Shown piece by piece: positions 1-6,193 of a stretch of 7,961 nucleotides of DNA (positions are counted from its first letter, which is position 1; every line of letters begins with the position of its first letter). The position numbers were made by a program, and so were the translations under genes. Where the stretch lies: contig JAKEGN010000003.1 of assembly GCA_022615525.1 (NCBI GenBank), positions 1 to 7,961 on the forward strand. The letters are read 5' to 3'. The stretch is from Woeseiaceae bacterium. GTDB lineage: Bacteria > Pseudomonadota > Gammaproteobacteria > Steroidobacterales > Woeseiaceae. Under the pieces are notes generated by a model that had not been told where the DNA came from, did no database searches, and saw only the letters and a program-made list of their open reading frames with translations.

Positions 1-228
1 CGGGTTGCGGTCACGCTTACCGACTTCGATCCCCGCCAGGACCGGATCGTGATCGACCTCATGCGCCTCACGGAAGGTGTCGACCTGGACGATGGTACGG
101 GATCGGATTGCTCCTCGGGACCGGATGAACTGACTTGCGCAGCGGCGTTTGCGACCCTCGGCCTGCCATTCGGCCCCGTCGCCGACGCCCCGCCGCAACG
201 CGTGTTTCGCGGCGAACGCGCTCCGTGA
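1..228 (+). CDS. MbnP-family copper-binding protein, C-terminal part (5' end outside window)
   Basis: The reading frame is open from the first base and stops with TGA at 226-228, giving the last 75 residues of a protein. The tail has the pattern of the MbnP / 'metallo-mystery pair four-Cys motif' family: a beta-strand-like stretch (VAVTLTDFDP near residue 3), then a loop with two cysteines at 37 and 46 in the arrangement C-x-S-G-P-D-x-x-x-C, then LGLPFG and a short basic end. Known members are periplasmic copper-binding proteins in which a Trp is converted to kynurenine by the partner MbnH. The other two cysteines, the signal peptide and the Trp to be modified would lie upstream and cannot be checked. 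The MbnH-type gene follows immediately, overlapping by four bases, which strongly supports the call. The family is assigned from motif and context, not from a search. Confidence 0.8.
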   Translation, partial: RVAVTLTDFDPRQDRIVIDLMRLTEGVDLDDGTGSDCSSGPDELTCAAAFATLGLPFGPVADAPPQRVFRGERAP

Positions 229-1394
229 GGGTTGCACTGGCCGCCACGGGCATTGCGCTGGTCCTGGCAATCCCGCTCGTCATCCTGCTGAATCCGGCAG
301 CGCCTTACACCTGGAACCTGCCGGAGAGCTATCCATTGCCACGGACACCGCCGGACAACCCGATGAGCGAGGCCAAAGTCGAACTGGGCCGACACCTGTT
401 CTATGACCGGCGCCTCTCGATCAACGGGACGACGTCCTGCGGGACCTGTCACCGCCAGTCGCTCGCATTCACGGACGGTCTTGCCCAGGCAGTGGGTGCG
501 ACCGGCGAGCTGCATCCACGCAGTTCAATGTCCCTGGTGAATGTCGCTTACGCAGCACGCCTGAACTGGGCCAACCACCTGGTTGACCGCCTCGAAATCC
601 AGGCGCTGACGCCGCTCTTCGGTGAGGACCCGGTCGAGATGGGAGTGGTTGGCCGAGAAAACGAGATCCTGGCCTTGCTGCGGCAGGACCCGTACTACAG
701 CAGCGCCGTGCCGCAGGCATTCCCCGGTGACGCAGATCCGTACTCGCTGTTGAACCTGTTACGTGCGATCGCCAGCTTCGTCCGAAGTATCGTGTCGTTC
801 GATTCTCCGTACGACCGCTATTTGCACGGCGATGCTTCGGCCCTGTCGACATCGGCGGTACGTGGCATGGCGCTGTTTTTCTCGGAACGCCTGGAGTGCT
901 TCCATTGCCATGGCGGCGTCCAGTTTACTGACAGCAGCACACACGCGGACTCAGTCATCGAAAGCGTGGGGTTTCACAACAACGGCCTTTACAACATTGC
1001 CGGCACCGGTGCTTACCCGCCGGACAATACCGGCCTCTTCGATATCACGGGCGAACGGCGCGACATGGGCCGCTTCAAGGCGCCGACACTGCGCAACATC
1101 AGCGTCACCGCGCCCTACATGCATGACGGCAGTCTCGAAACACTGGATGCAGTGATACGCCATTACGAGGCGGGCGGGCGTTCAATTGCACAGGGCTCGA
1201 GGGCAGGGGACGGCAGCCGAAATCCATACAAGTCGCCGTTCATAAAAGGCTTTTCGCTGAGCGACCAGGAGCGTGCCGAGTTGCTTGATTTCCTCGCCGC
1301 ACTGACCGACGAACCGGTCCTGCACGATCCGCGTTTTGCCGACCCGTTTGCCGGCAAGAGCACGGCAGCGGGCGCCGTAACACAGCCCAGGTAA
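225..1394 (+). CDS. MbnH-family di-heme c-type enzyme (MauG / cytochrome c peroxidase superfamily)
   Basis: The product is a 389-residue di-heme c-type protein. An N-terminal hydrophobic helix (about residues 3-22) exports it to the periplasm. Two heme-attachment motifs are visible, CGTCH at 72-76 and CFHCH at 225-229, with spacing typical of bacterial di-heme peroxidases and MauG. W115 in LNWANH lies where these enzymes usually carry the Trp between the two hemes, and TAPYMHDGS (295-303) is the conserved segment near the second heme; I cannot assign its axial ligand from sequence. MbnH enzymes use a bis-Fe(IV) state to oxidise a Trp of the partner MbnP to kynurenine. The GTG start is chosen because it overlaps the stop of the MbnP-like gene (GTGA) and begins just before the signal helix; a longer frame from a TTG at 135 would add 30 Arg-rich residues lying inside the upstream gene. 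There is no obvious Shine-Dalgarno, so translational coupling is likely. A generic di-heme peroxidase is the main alternative. Confidence 0.9.
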   Translation: MRVALAATGIALVLAIPLVILLNPAAPYTWNLPESYPLPRTPPDNPMSEAKVELGRHLFYDRRLSINGTTSCGTCHRQSLAFTDGLAQAVGATGELHPRSSMSLVNVAYAARLNWANHLVDRLEIQALTPLFGEDPVEMGVVGRENEILALLRQDPYYSSAVPQAFPGDADPYSLLNLLRAIASFVRSIVSFDSPYDRYLHGDASALSTSAVRGMALFFSERLECFHCHGGVQFTDSSTHADSVIESVGFHNNGLYNIAGTGAYPPDNTGLFDITGERRDMGRFKAPTLRNISVTAPYMHDGSLETLDAVIRHYEAGGRSIAQGSRAGDGSRNPYKSPFIKGFSLSDQERAELLDFLAALTDEPVLHDPRFADPFAGKSTAAGAVTQPR

Positions 1395-1398
1395 TCGT

Positions 1399-1407
1399 TG
1401 TTAGAAT
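1399..1407 (+). promoter_or_regulatory. Candidate extended -10 promoter for the 181-residue membrane protein gene
   Basis: TGTTAGAAT reads as an extended -10 element: TG, one base, then TAGAAT with five of six matches to TATAAT. Seventeen bases upstream, AACACA is only a weak -35. Transcription would start near 1414, giving a leader of about 43 nt that ends in the RBS of the gene at 1457. The site lies just after the stop of the MbnH gene, so the membrane protein gene could be expressed separately. This is judged by eye only. Confidence 0.4.
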
Positions 1408-1442
1408 CAGCGCCCTCAGGCAGTCGCACCCACAACAACAAC

Positions 1443-1450
1443 AAAGGGGG
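1443..1450 (+). promoter_or_regulatory. Shine-Dalgarno that fixes the GTG start at 1457
   Basis: AAAGGGGG lies six bases before GTG 1457 and fifteen before the in-frame ATG at 1466, so it favours the GTG. A run of four CAA triplets (1433-1444) leads into it, giving an unstructured stretch that should leave the site open to ribosomes. Confidence 0.6.
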
Positions 1451-1456
1451 TACATC

Positions 1457-2002
1457 GTGAGCATCATGGGTCTCTGGATGCCGATATTGTGCGCCGCGGT
1501 CCTTGCCTGGATCTTGAGCGCCCTGGTCTGGATGGTCTTCGGCTGGCACAAGAACGACTACGCGAAGACACGTGACGAAGAGGCTGCGCGAGCGGCCTTG
1601 CGCGGTATGAGCCCGGGCTATTACAGCATTCCTTTCTGCCCCGATTTCAAGGAAATGTCGAAACCGGAGATGCAAAAGAAAATGCAGGAAGGCCCGGTGG
1701 CAACGCTCGCAATCATGCCGTCCGGACCGCCGAAGATGGGCGGGATGCTGGTGGCCTCGTTCATTTACAACATCCTGGTCAGTGTGCTGTGCGCCTACAT
1801 GGTGAGTCGGACATTGACGGCGGATGCAAGTTACCTGCAGGTATTCCGCGTTGCAGGCACCACAGCTTTCGCGGCTTACGGGATTGCCTATATCCAGGAA
1901 AGCATCTGGTTCGCGCGCCCGTATTCAGTCACCGCGAAGAACCTGCTGGACGCACTGCTGTATGGGTTGATGACCGGGGGCGCTTTCGGCTGGCTGAGCT
2001 GA
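1457..2002 (+). CDS. Conserved four-helix membrane protein of unknown function
   Basis: The product has 181 residues. Hydrophobic segments are at about 5-29, 95-117, 128-148 and 161-180, so four membrane helices are likely. Between helices 1 and 2 is a 65-residue hydrophilic loop that opens with GWHKNDYAK, runs through a charged helix (DEEAARAALRG), a Tyr/Pro stretch (PGYYSIPFCPD) and an amphipathic helix (KPEMQKKMQEGP). There is no signal cleavage site, Cys pair or catalytic motif that I recognise. The general look, with a helix followed by WHKNDY and a Pro-rich loop, resembles uncharacterised inner-membrane proteins of about 180 residues seen in gammaproteobacteria; I cannot name a domain. 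It is 62 nt downstream of the MbnH gene and has its own promoter candidate, so an operon with the copper pair is possible but not required. The real-gene call is strong: good RBS, full-length open frame, coherent membrane topology. Confidence 0.85.
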   Translation: MSIMGLWMPILCAAVLAWILSALVWMVFGWHKNDYAKTRDEEAARAALRGMSPGYYSIPFCPDFKEMSKPEMQKKMQEGPVATLAIMPSGPPKMGGMLVASFIYNILVSVLCAYMVSRTLTADASYLQVFRVAGTTAFAAYGIAYIQESIWFARPYSVTAKNLLDALLYGLMTGGAFGWLS

Positions 2003-2018
2003 ATCCAGCTGACAGGAA

Positions 2019-2035
2019 GGGCGGCCGGCCCGCCC
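2019..2035 (+). terminator. GC-rich hairpin after the membrane protein gene (weak terminator candidate)
   Basis: GGGCGG and CCGCCC form a perfect 6-bp stem with a five-base loop (CCGGC), starting 17 nt after the stop at 2002. No T-run follows, so it is not a standard intrinsic terminator. It may act as a 3'-end protecting hairpin, or termination may need Rho. Confidence 0.3.
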
Positions 2036-2060
2036 ATGCGGTTCCTGGCAACATCTGTCA

Positions 2061-2088
2061 GTAATTTAACATAATATACATTATACGC
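2061..2088. other. AT-rich island with inverted repeat in the convergent gap
   Basis: The convergent gap 2003-2213 has no gene that I can support. Inside it is a stretch of about 28 bases that is nearly all A/T, very unlike the GC-rich surroundings. At its core ATAAT (2071-2075) and ATTAT (2080-2084) form an inverted repeat around ATAC, and the minus strand reads TATAAT within it. It could be an operator, an orphan promoter, a nucleoid-protein binding site or a scar of a past insertion. No adjacent gene start makes use of it. Confidence 0.35.
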
Positions 2089-2213
2089 ATAGGAATCACT
2101 TTACGGGGCAGGCCACCCGGTGACATCAAATCGCGACCAAGGCATTACTGCAGTCGATTTCAGCGTCGCTCGGCCGACTTCAATGAATGGTTCTTGCTGG
2201 CGACGGCCCTCGC

Positions 2214-3743
2214 TTATCCATTGGCGGCACGGTCCTCTTTGATCATGCTTGCGCCTTTTTCTCCGATCGCTATGGCCGGAGCATTGGTAGGACCTGATGT
2301 AATCGTGGGCATGACGGAGGCATCAATTACCCGCAGAGCTTCGACGCCGTGTACGCGTAGACGAGGATCGACTACCGCCAGCGGGTCGGTTCCCATCTTG
2401 CAGGTACCTACCGGATGAAAGAGAGTGTCACCCGTTTCACGGACGTAGGCCTCCAGTGTGGTATCGCTGTCGATGCCCTCACCGGGTACGGCTTCCTCGA
2501 GATAAATGCCTTGAAAGGCCCGCGTGCGTGTCAGCCTTCGCGCGATCTTGAGTGCGTCGATCATAAGTGCGAGATCCGCGTGCTCTGAATAGTATCCAGC
2601 GTGGATGACCGGTGCGATTGCCGGGTCCGGGGATTGCAATTGCAGCGAGCCGCGGCTCTTCGGCCGCAACACGACCGACACGATCGAAAACGCCGCGCGC
2701 TCCTTGCCATTCCGAGTTTCCACAGTTGCGACTGGCAGGAAATGCATATAGATATCGGGCGCAACGAGGTCCCGTCCCACGCTGCAGAACAACCCGGCTT
2801 CCACAAGATTGCTCGACGCATGCACTGGTCGATGGGATGACGTCCAGCAACGGAATCTCGTCATGGGATGGTCTTGCAGGTTCTGACCGACGCCGGGCAA
2901 ATTTGTCAGTACCCGTATTCCAAGGTTTCGCAGATGATCAGCCGGACCGATGCCCGAAAGCATAAGTAGCTGCGGAGAATTGATCGTGCCACCACACAAT
3001 ACGATTTCGCGAAACGCGCCTACTTCGTGTGTGATGCCATTTTCTGTATAGCGGATCCCTGTAGCGCGCTTGCCTTCGAATACGACTTGCGTGACCTTGG
3101 CATCTGTCAAGAGATGCAGATTTGTCCGGGCACGCGCCGGATGGAGAAAGGCCCGGGCGGTGCTGCACCGGGTTCCGTTTCGGATGGTGCGCTGGAATAG
3201 CCCTGTGCCATCCTGGCGTGCTCCATTGAAATCCGCGTTGCGAGCGTAACCCAGTTGTACCGCTGCCTCGAGAAATGCAAGCGAGTACGGATGTGGCGCT
3301 TCCGGATCTGTAACATCGAGCAGGCCATCAGCACCGTGCCACCTTGATGCACCCCGCGAGTTACGTTCCGAATTGAGGAAGTACGGGAAAATGTCGTCGT
3401 ACCCCCAGCCGGGGTTGCCCAGGCTCGCCCAATGATCGTAGTCGGCGCGGTTACCGCGAACGTACATCATCGCATTAATCGCGCTGGTGCCGCCCAAAAC
3501 CTTTCCACGCGGCCACTTGATGGATCGTCCATTCAATTCCGGCTCCGGCGCCGTAACATAGGCCCAGTCCAATGGTGACTCGAAGAGTTGAACGTACGCG
3601 CGGGGATCATCGATCGCCGTATTATCATCGCCGGTGCCCGCTTCGAGCAGCAGCACTGAGATTTCCGGATCTTCGGTCAGACGATTGGCAATGACGCAAC
3701 CGGATGAACCAGCGCCGACGACGACATAGTCGTATGTATTCAA
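2214..3743 (-). CDS. GMC-family FAD-dependent oxidoreductase (choline / alcohol dehydrogenase-like)
   Basis: A complete 509-residue flavoprotein of the glucose-methanol-choline family. The FAD-binding Rossmann motif GAGSSG is at 10-15, with the ribose-binding Glu at 34 (LLLEAG). The first GMC signature (RGKVLGGTSAIN) starts at residue 79 and the second (GGTINSPQLLMLSGIG) at 251. The C-terminal substrate domain holds HPVGTCKMG with the catalytic-type His443, and GPTNAP with the partner Asn487; both expected active-site residues are present. Members oxidise primary alcohols or choline to aldehydes with FAD as acceptor. The substrate is not decidable here; no betaine-pathway or alkane genes are adjacent. 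It has no signal peptide, so it is probably cytosolic or at the inner membrane. The TTG at 3743 is preferred because GGAG sits seven bases upstream and the protein then starts MNTYDYVVVGAG as is usual; a TTG at 3785 would add 14 residues. It stands alone on this strand, divergent from the B12 unit. Confidence 0.93.
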   Translation of the reverse strand: MNTYDYVVVGAGSSGCVIANRLTEDPEISVLLLEAGTGDDNTAIDDPRAYVQLFESPLDWAYVTAPEPELNGRSIKWPRGKVLGGTSAINAMMYVRGNRADYDHWASLGNPGWGYDDIFPYFLNSERNSRGASRWHGADGLLDVTDPEAPHPYSLAFLEAAVQLGYARNADFNGARQDGTGLFQRTIRNGTRCSTARAFLHPARARTNLHLLTDAKVTQVVFEGKRATGIRYTENGITHEVGAFREIVLCGGTINSPQLLMLSGIGPADHLRNLGIRVLTNLPGVGQNLQDHPMTRFRCWTSSHRPVHASSNLVEAGLFCSVGRDLVAPDIYMHFLPVATVETRNGKERAAFSIVSVVLRPKSRGSLQLQSPDPAIAPVIHAGYYSEHADLALMIDALKIARRLTRTRAFQGIYLEEAVPGEGIDSDTTLEAYVRETGDTLFHPVGTCKMGTDPLAVVDPRLRVHGVEALRVIDASVMPTITSGPTNAPAIAIGEKGASMIKEDRAANG

Positions 3744-3750
3744 AGCTTTT

Positions 3751-3754
3751 CTCC
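3751..3754 (-). promoter_or_regulatory. Shine-Dalgarno that decides the TTG start of the GMC gene
   Basis: On the minus strand GGAG is separated by seven bases from the TTG at 3743-3741. The other in-frame TTG (3785-3783) has no comparable site, so the shorter protein is favoured. Confidence 0.65.
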
Positions 3755-3811
3755 ACTGAGTGATGAACCACGGCTCGTTACGCAAGTGTTGCCGGACTCA
3801 CGCTGCTTTGT

Positions 3812-3830
3812 CCATGGTACCCGTACCTGG
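3812..3830. promoter_or_regulatory. Imperfect palindrome in the divergent gap, possible operator
   Basis: GGTAC-CC-GTACC (3816-3827) is a perfect inverted repeat, and flanking CCA (3812-3814) and TGG (3828-3830) extend it with one unpaired T. It lies 69-87 bp upstream of the GMC start and just before the promoter candidate of the riboswitch transcript, a reasonable place for a repressor or activator site acting on the GMC gene. No regulator gene is nearby to support a name. Confidence 0.3.
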
Positions 3831-3839
3831 CTTCGATTC

Positions 3840-3868
3840 TTGCAAACACCCGTGCCCTGACGTATCGT
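3840..3868 (+). promoter_or_regulatory. Candidate sigma-70 promoter of the cobalamin riboswitch transcript
   Basis: TTGCAA (3840-3845) and TATCGT (3863-3868) each match four of six consensus bases and are 17 bp apart, the ideal spacing. Transcription would begin around 3875, only a few bases before helix P1 of the riboswitch at 3881, which is where such a promoter should be. TTGCAA is its own reverse complement, so it could also serve on the other strand, but no well-spaced -10 is seen there. Confidence 0.5.
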
Positions 3869-3880
3869 GCAAGGCGATTT

Positions 3881-4077
3881 CGCCAGGTGGTCATTCAGCG
3901 CGTCGCGCCGGATGACAAACGGGAAGACGGTGCGTCACATCGGTGCAAACCCGTCACTGCCCCCGCAACGGTGAATGAGTCAGTCGATTATTTTAGCCAC
4001 TGCGCGCTATTGGCGTGGGAAGGCAATCGACGCGGCGCTACGAAGCGCCACTCATGAGTCCGGAGACCGGCCTGGCG
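3881..4077 (+). promoter_or_regulatory. Cobalamin (adenosylcobalamin-type) riboswitch aptamer
   Basis: All hallmark segments occur in the right order. GGGAAGACGGTG is at 3921-3932. The B12 box core ACTGCCCCCGCAACGGTGAA is at 3956-3975. GCCACTG is at 3996-4002, TGGGAAGGC at 4016-4024, and GAGTCCGGAGACCGGCC at 4056-4072. Closing helix P1 is perfect: CGCCAGG at 3881-3887 pairs with CCTGGCG at 4071-4077. A side hairpin (GTCAT 3890-3894 with ATGAC 3912-3916) and a peripheral stem (GGCGCT 4034-4039 with AGCGCC 4044-4049, loop ACGA) are also visible. In this class, bound coenzyme B12 lowers expression of the downstream uptake or synthesis gene; here that gene is a BtuB-type receptor starting 113 nt after the aptamer. 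Orientation and distance fit repression of translation. Confidence 0.97.
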
Positions 4078-4113
4078 ATTGGTCCACAACTCGATCGCGG
4101 CGGGCGATACGGT

Positions 4114-4184
4114 GGAGATTACGGAATCTCTCCCCTCCTCCGCATCGAGCCTTTACGCAAGGCGCGGGGAGCCTCGCGGGAGAG
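4114..4184 (+). promoter_or_regulatory. Predicted expression platform: competing hairpins that hide or free the btuB RBS
   Basis: CTCTCCC at 4128-4134 is the exact reverse complement of GGGAGAG at 4178-4184, which contains the Shine-Dalgarno of the receptor gene (start 4190). Part of the same anti-SD (4128-4131) is also the 3' arm of a local hairpin, GGAGATT/AATCTCT with loop ACGG (4114-4131, one G-U pair). CTCCCC (4130-4135) can alternatively pair with GGGGAG at 4166-4171. These pairings exclude each other. A plausible model is that B12 binding favours the structure in which the SD is sequestered. No T-run after a hairpin is present, so control at translation is more likely than intrinsic termination. 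Which pairing follows ligand binding is inference. Confidence 0.45.
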
Positions 4185-4189
4185 CGCCG

Positions 4190-6118
4190 ATGACTTCACG
4201 TCTGTTCGTTCTTTGCGTTACATTCCTGGTCGTCAACCCGTCGTTCGCGCAGTCCTCCGACGATGGAGACAGTGCGGTCGACAACATCCTGGTGACGGGG
4301 TCGCGCTCACCGCTGTCGAGAATCAATGTCGGTAGTTCCACGACGGTGATTACCCGTGATCAGATCGAGCGCAAGCAAGCCCGTTACGTGACCGACCTGC
4401 TGCGCGCCGTGCCAGGTTTCGCGATCAGCCAGTCGGGGACCTTCGGATCCCTCACACAGGTTCGTGTGCGCGGTGCGGAAGCGAATCATGTTCTCGTCCT
4501 GATCGACGGTGTGCGTGCCAATGATCCGGCCAGCGGTGACGAGTTTCGCTGGGAGTTCCTGAGCACGAGCAACGTCGAACGCATCGAGATCGTGCGCGGA
4601 CCGCAAAGTTCCCTTTGGGGCAGCGATGCCGTGGCGGCCGTGGTCAACGTGATAACGCGCAGTGGCGATGAGCGCAACGATGTCAGTGCGTACGTGGAAA
4701 GCGGCTCGTACGACACGCTGAACGGCGGACTGCAAGGCGGCAACGCGGGCGGCAACTGGTCGCTGGCCTACGGCCTCGAGCGGCTTGGTACCGGCGGCAG
4801 CAATGTCTCGCGTACCGGCGACGAGCTTGACGATTCCGACATGACGTCAGCCTCCCTGTCCGGCGTCTACCGGCCGACCGGAAACCTGACCATCGACATG
4901 GGATTGCGCTCCGTCGATGCGTGGTCACAATTCGACTCTACGGACTTCGTCGTGACCGGCCTGCCGGCCGACAGCGATGTCGCGACCGACGCGCGGCAGA
5001 TCTATGCACAATTCGGCGCCCGACTCGAAACGTTGCAGCATAAGCTGGTGCAGCACCTGAATTTGCGTTTCCTGGATACGGAAAACAGTAACCTTACGAA
5101 CCACGTAGTGGATTCGTCGACTGCATCGGACCGGTACAGCGTGTCGTACCAGGCCGATATCGCGCTGAACGAAAATCTTCTGTCTGTGGCAGCTGAACAT
5201 GAGCGCACGCGCTTTGAACAACGCGGAGAAGTGACCTTCGGCAACCCGAACCAGGACCAGGAAACCAGCGTCAACAGCCTGATGGCGGATTTCCAGGGAA
5301 GATCATCGGGTCCGGTGACATGGCTCTTGAGCGGCAGGTTCGACAACTACAGCGATTTCGACGATGCCGTGACCGGCCGGCTGGCGCTCGCCTGGGAACT
5401 CAGCGACACGACCCGCTTGCGCGGAAGCATCGGCACAGGACAAAAGGCCCCGACCTTCATCGAACGCTACGGTTTCTACCCCGACCAGTTCCTCGGCAAC
5501 CCTGGTCTGAAACCCGAAACGTCGACGTCGGTCGACCTCGGCCTTGACCGAGCCTTTCTGGGCGATGCACTCGCTCTGCAGCTGACTTTGTTCCGCCAGG
5601 ACTTGCGGGACGAGATCAACGGCTTCGTGTTCGATCCTGACACCTTTCTGTTTACGGCAGAAAACCTGCCCGGGAAAAGCGCGCGCAGCGGTATCGAATT
5701 TGCCGCGGCCTTTCGTACGGGCGGGATGGTCGAAGTCGGCGGTACGTATACGTACACCGATACCACTGAAGAAGACGACCAAGGGCAGGACGTCCAGGAA
5801 ATACGGCGCCCCCGTCACACGGGAAACCTGTATGCCAATCTGCGCTTCATGGACGACCGGTTCAACGTCTTGCTGAATGCCGACTACGGTGGTGAACAGG
5901 ACGACGTGTTCTTCCCGCCGTTTCCCGAGCCATCGGCCATCGTGACGCTGGACAGTTACTGGCTGCTCGGCCTGACCGCAAGCTGGGATATCTCCCGGGC
6001 ATTCACCGTTTTTGCCCGCGGGAGCAATCTGCTCGACGAGACCTATGAAGAAATCTACGGCTACCGGACGCCGGGCCGCGCCGGGTACCTCGGCATGCGC
6101 GTGCGATTCGGCGGCTGA
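4190..6118 (+). CDS. btuB: TonB-dependent vitamin B12 outer-membrane receptor, BtuB type
   Basis: A complete receptor of 642 residues, close to the usual 610-650 of BtuB. Residues 1-20 are a signal peptide with likely cleavage after SFA. A TonB-box-like stretch, DNILVTG, follows at 31-37. The plug domain (about 44-155) has TTVITRDQIE, the VRVRGAEANHVLVLIDGVR segment and VERIEIVRGPQSSLWGSDA, all typical of BtuB. The remainder is a beta-barrel rich in alternating aromatic strands, ending in GRAGYLGMRVRFGG. It binds cobalamin outside the cell and passes it to the periplasm using TonB energy. The ATG at 4190 has GGGAG seven bases upstream and begins the signal peptide; the frame stays open back to 4079 through the leader, but that part has no leader-peptide character. 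The cobalamin riboswitch directly upstream makes a B12 ligand much more likely than a siderophore. Oddity: two glycines follow the usual terminal Phe. No btuFCD genes are in the window. Confidence 0.94.
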   Translation: MTSRLFVLCVTFLVVNPSFAQSSDDGDSAVDNILVTGSRSPLSRINVGSSTTVITRDQIERKQARYVTDLLRAVPGFAISQSGTFGSLTQVRVRGAEANHVLVLIDGVRANDPASGDEFRWEFLSTSNVERIEIVRGPQSSLWGSDAVAAVVNVITRSGDERNDVSAYVESGSYDTLNGGLQGGNAGGNWSLAYGLERLGTGGSNVSRTGDELDDSDMTSASLSGVYRPTGNLTIDMGLRSVDAWSQFDSTDFVVTGLPADSDVATDARQIYAQFGARLETLQHKLVQHLNLRFLDTENSNLTNHVVDSSTASDRYSVSYQADIALNENLLSVAAEHERTRFEQRGEVTFGNPNQDQETSVNSLMADFQGRSSGPVTWLLSGRFDNYSDFDDAVTGRLALAWELSDTTRLRGSIGTGQKAPTFIERYGFYPDQFLGNPGLKPETSTSVDLGLDRAFLGDALALQLTLFRQDLRDEINGFVFDPDTFLFTAENLPGKSARSGIEFAAAFRTGGMVEVGGTYTYTDTTEEDDQGQDVQEIRRPRHTGNLYANLRFMDDRFNVLLNADYGGEQDDVFFPPFPEPSAIVTLDSYWLLGLTASWDISRAFTVFARGSNLLDETYEEIYGYRTPGRAGYLGMRVRFGG

Positions 6119-6193
6119 CAGGCGATCGGCGTTATCATCAGCAAAACGGCCATGCCCGAACGATGATCTTCAGCAGGAAACGTGGAAGCCCAC

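Noticed and set aside
135..224. Upstream TTG start for the MbnH-like gene
   Set aside because: It adds an Arg-rich stretch lying inside the MbnP-like coding sequence and before the signal helix. The GTG overlapping the previous stop is a better start.
1397..1442. GTTGTT / AACAAC inverted repeat between the MbnH gene and the membrane protein gene
   Set aside because: The arms are low-complexity and AT-rich with a loop of more than 25 bases. The CAA run is better explained as an unstructured leader before the RBS.
1163..1675. 170-codon open frame on the minus strand across the MbnH 3' end and the membrane protein start
   Set aside because: It is antisense to two well-supported genes, with no RBS, domain or sensible topology. 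Long spurious frames are expected in GC-rich DNA.
2194..2418. 74-codon plus-strand frame overlapping the 3' end of the GMC gene
   Set aside because: It is mostly antisense to the conserved GMC C-terminal signature, with no RBS and no recognisable product.
4079..4189. N-terminal extension of the receptor frame up to 4079
   Set aside because: It would put 37 non-signal residues before a clear signal peptide, and it overlaps the anti-SD region. ATG 4190 has a well-placed RBS.
3975..4193. Short plus-strand frame inside the riboswitch and leader
   Set aside because: It begins within the B12 box and runs across conserved aptamer helices. The RNA structure explains the sequence fully, and no RBS or leader-peptide features are present.
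5303..5818. 171-codon minus-strand frame within btuB
   Set aside because: It is antisense to conserved barrel coding sequence and shows no start signal or domain.
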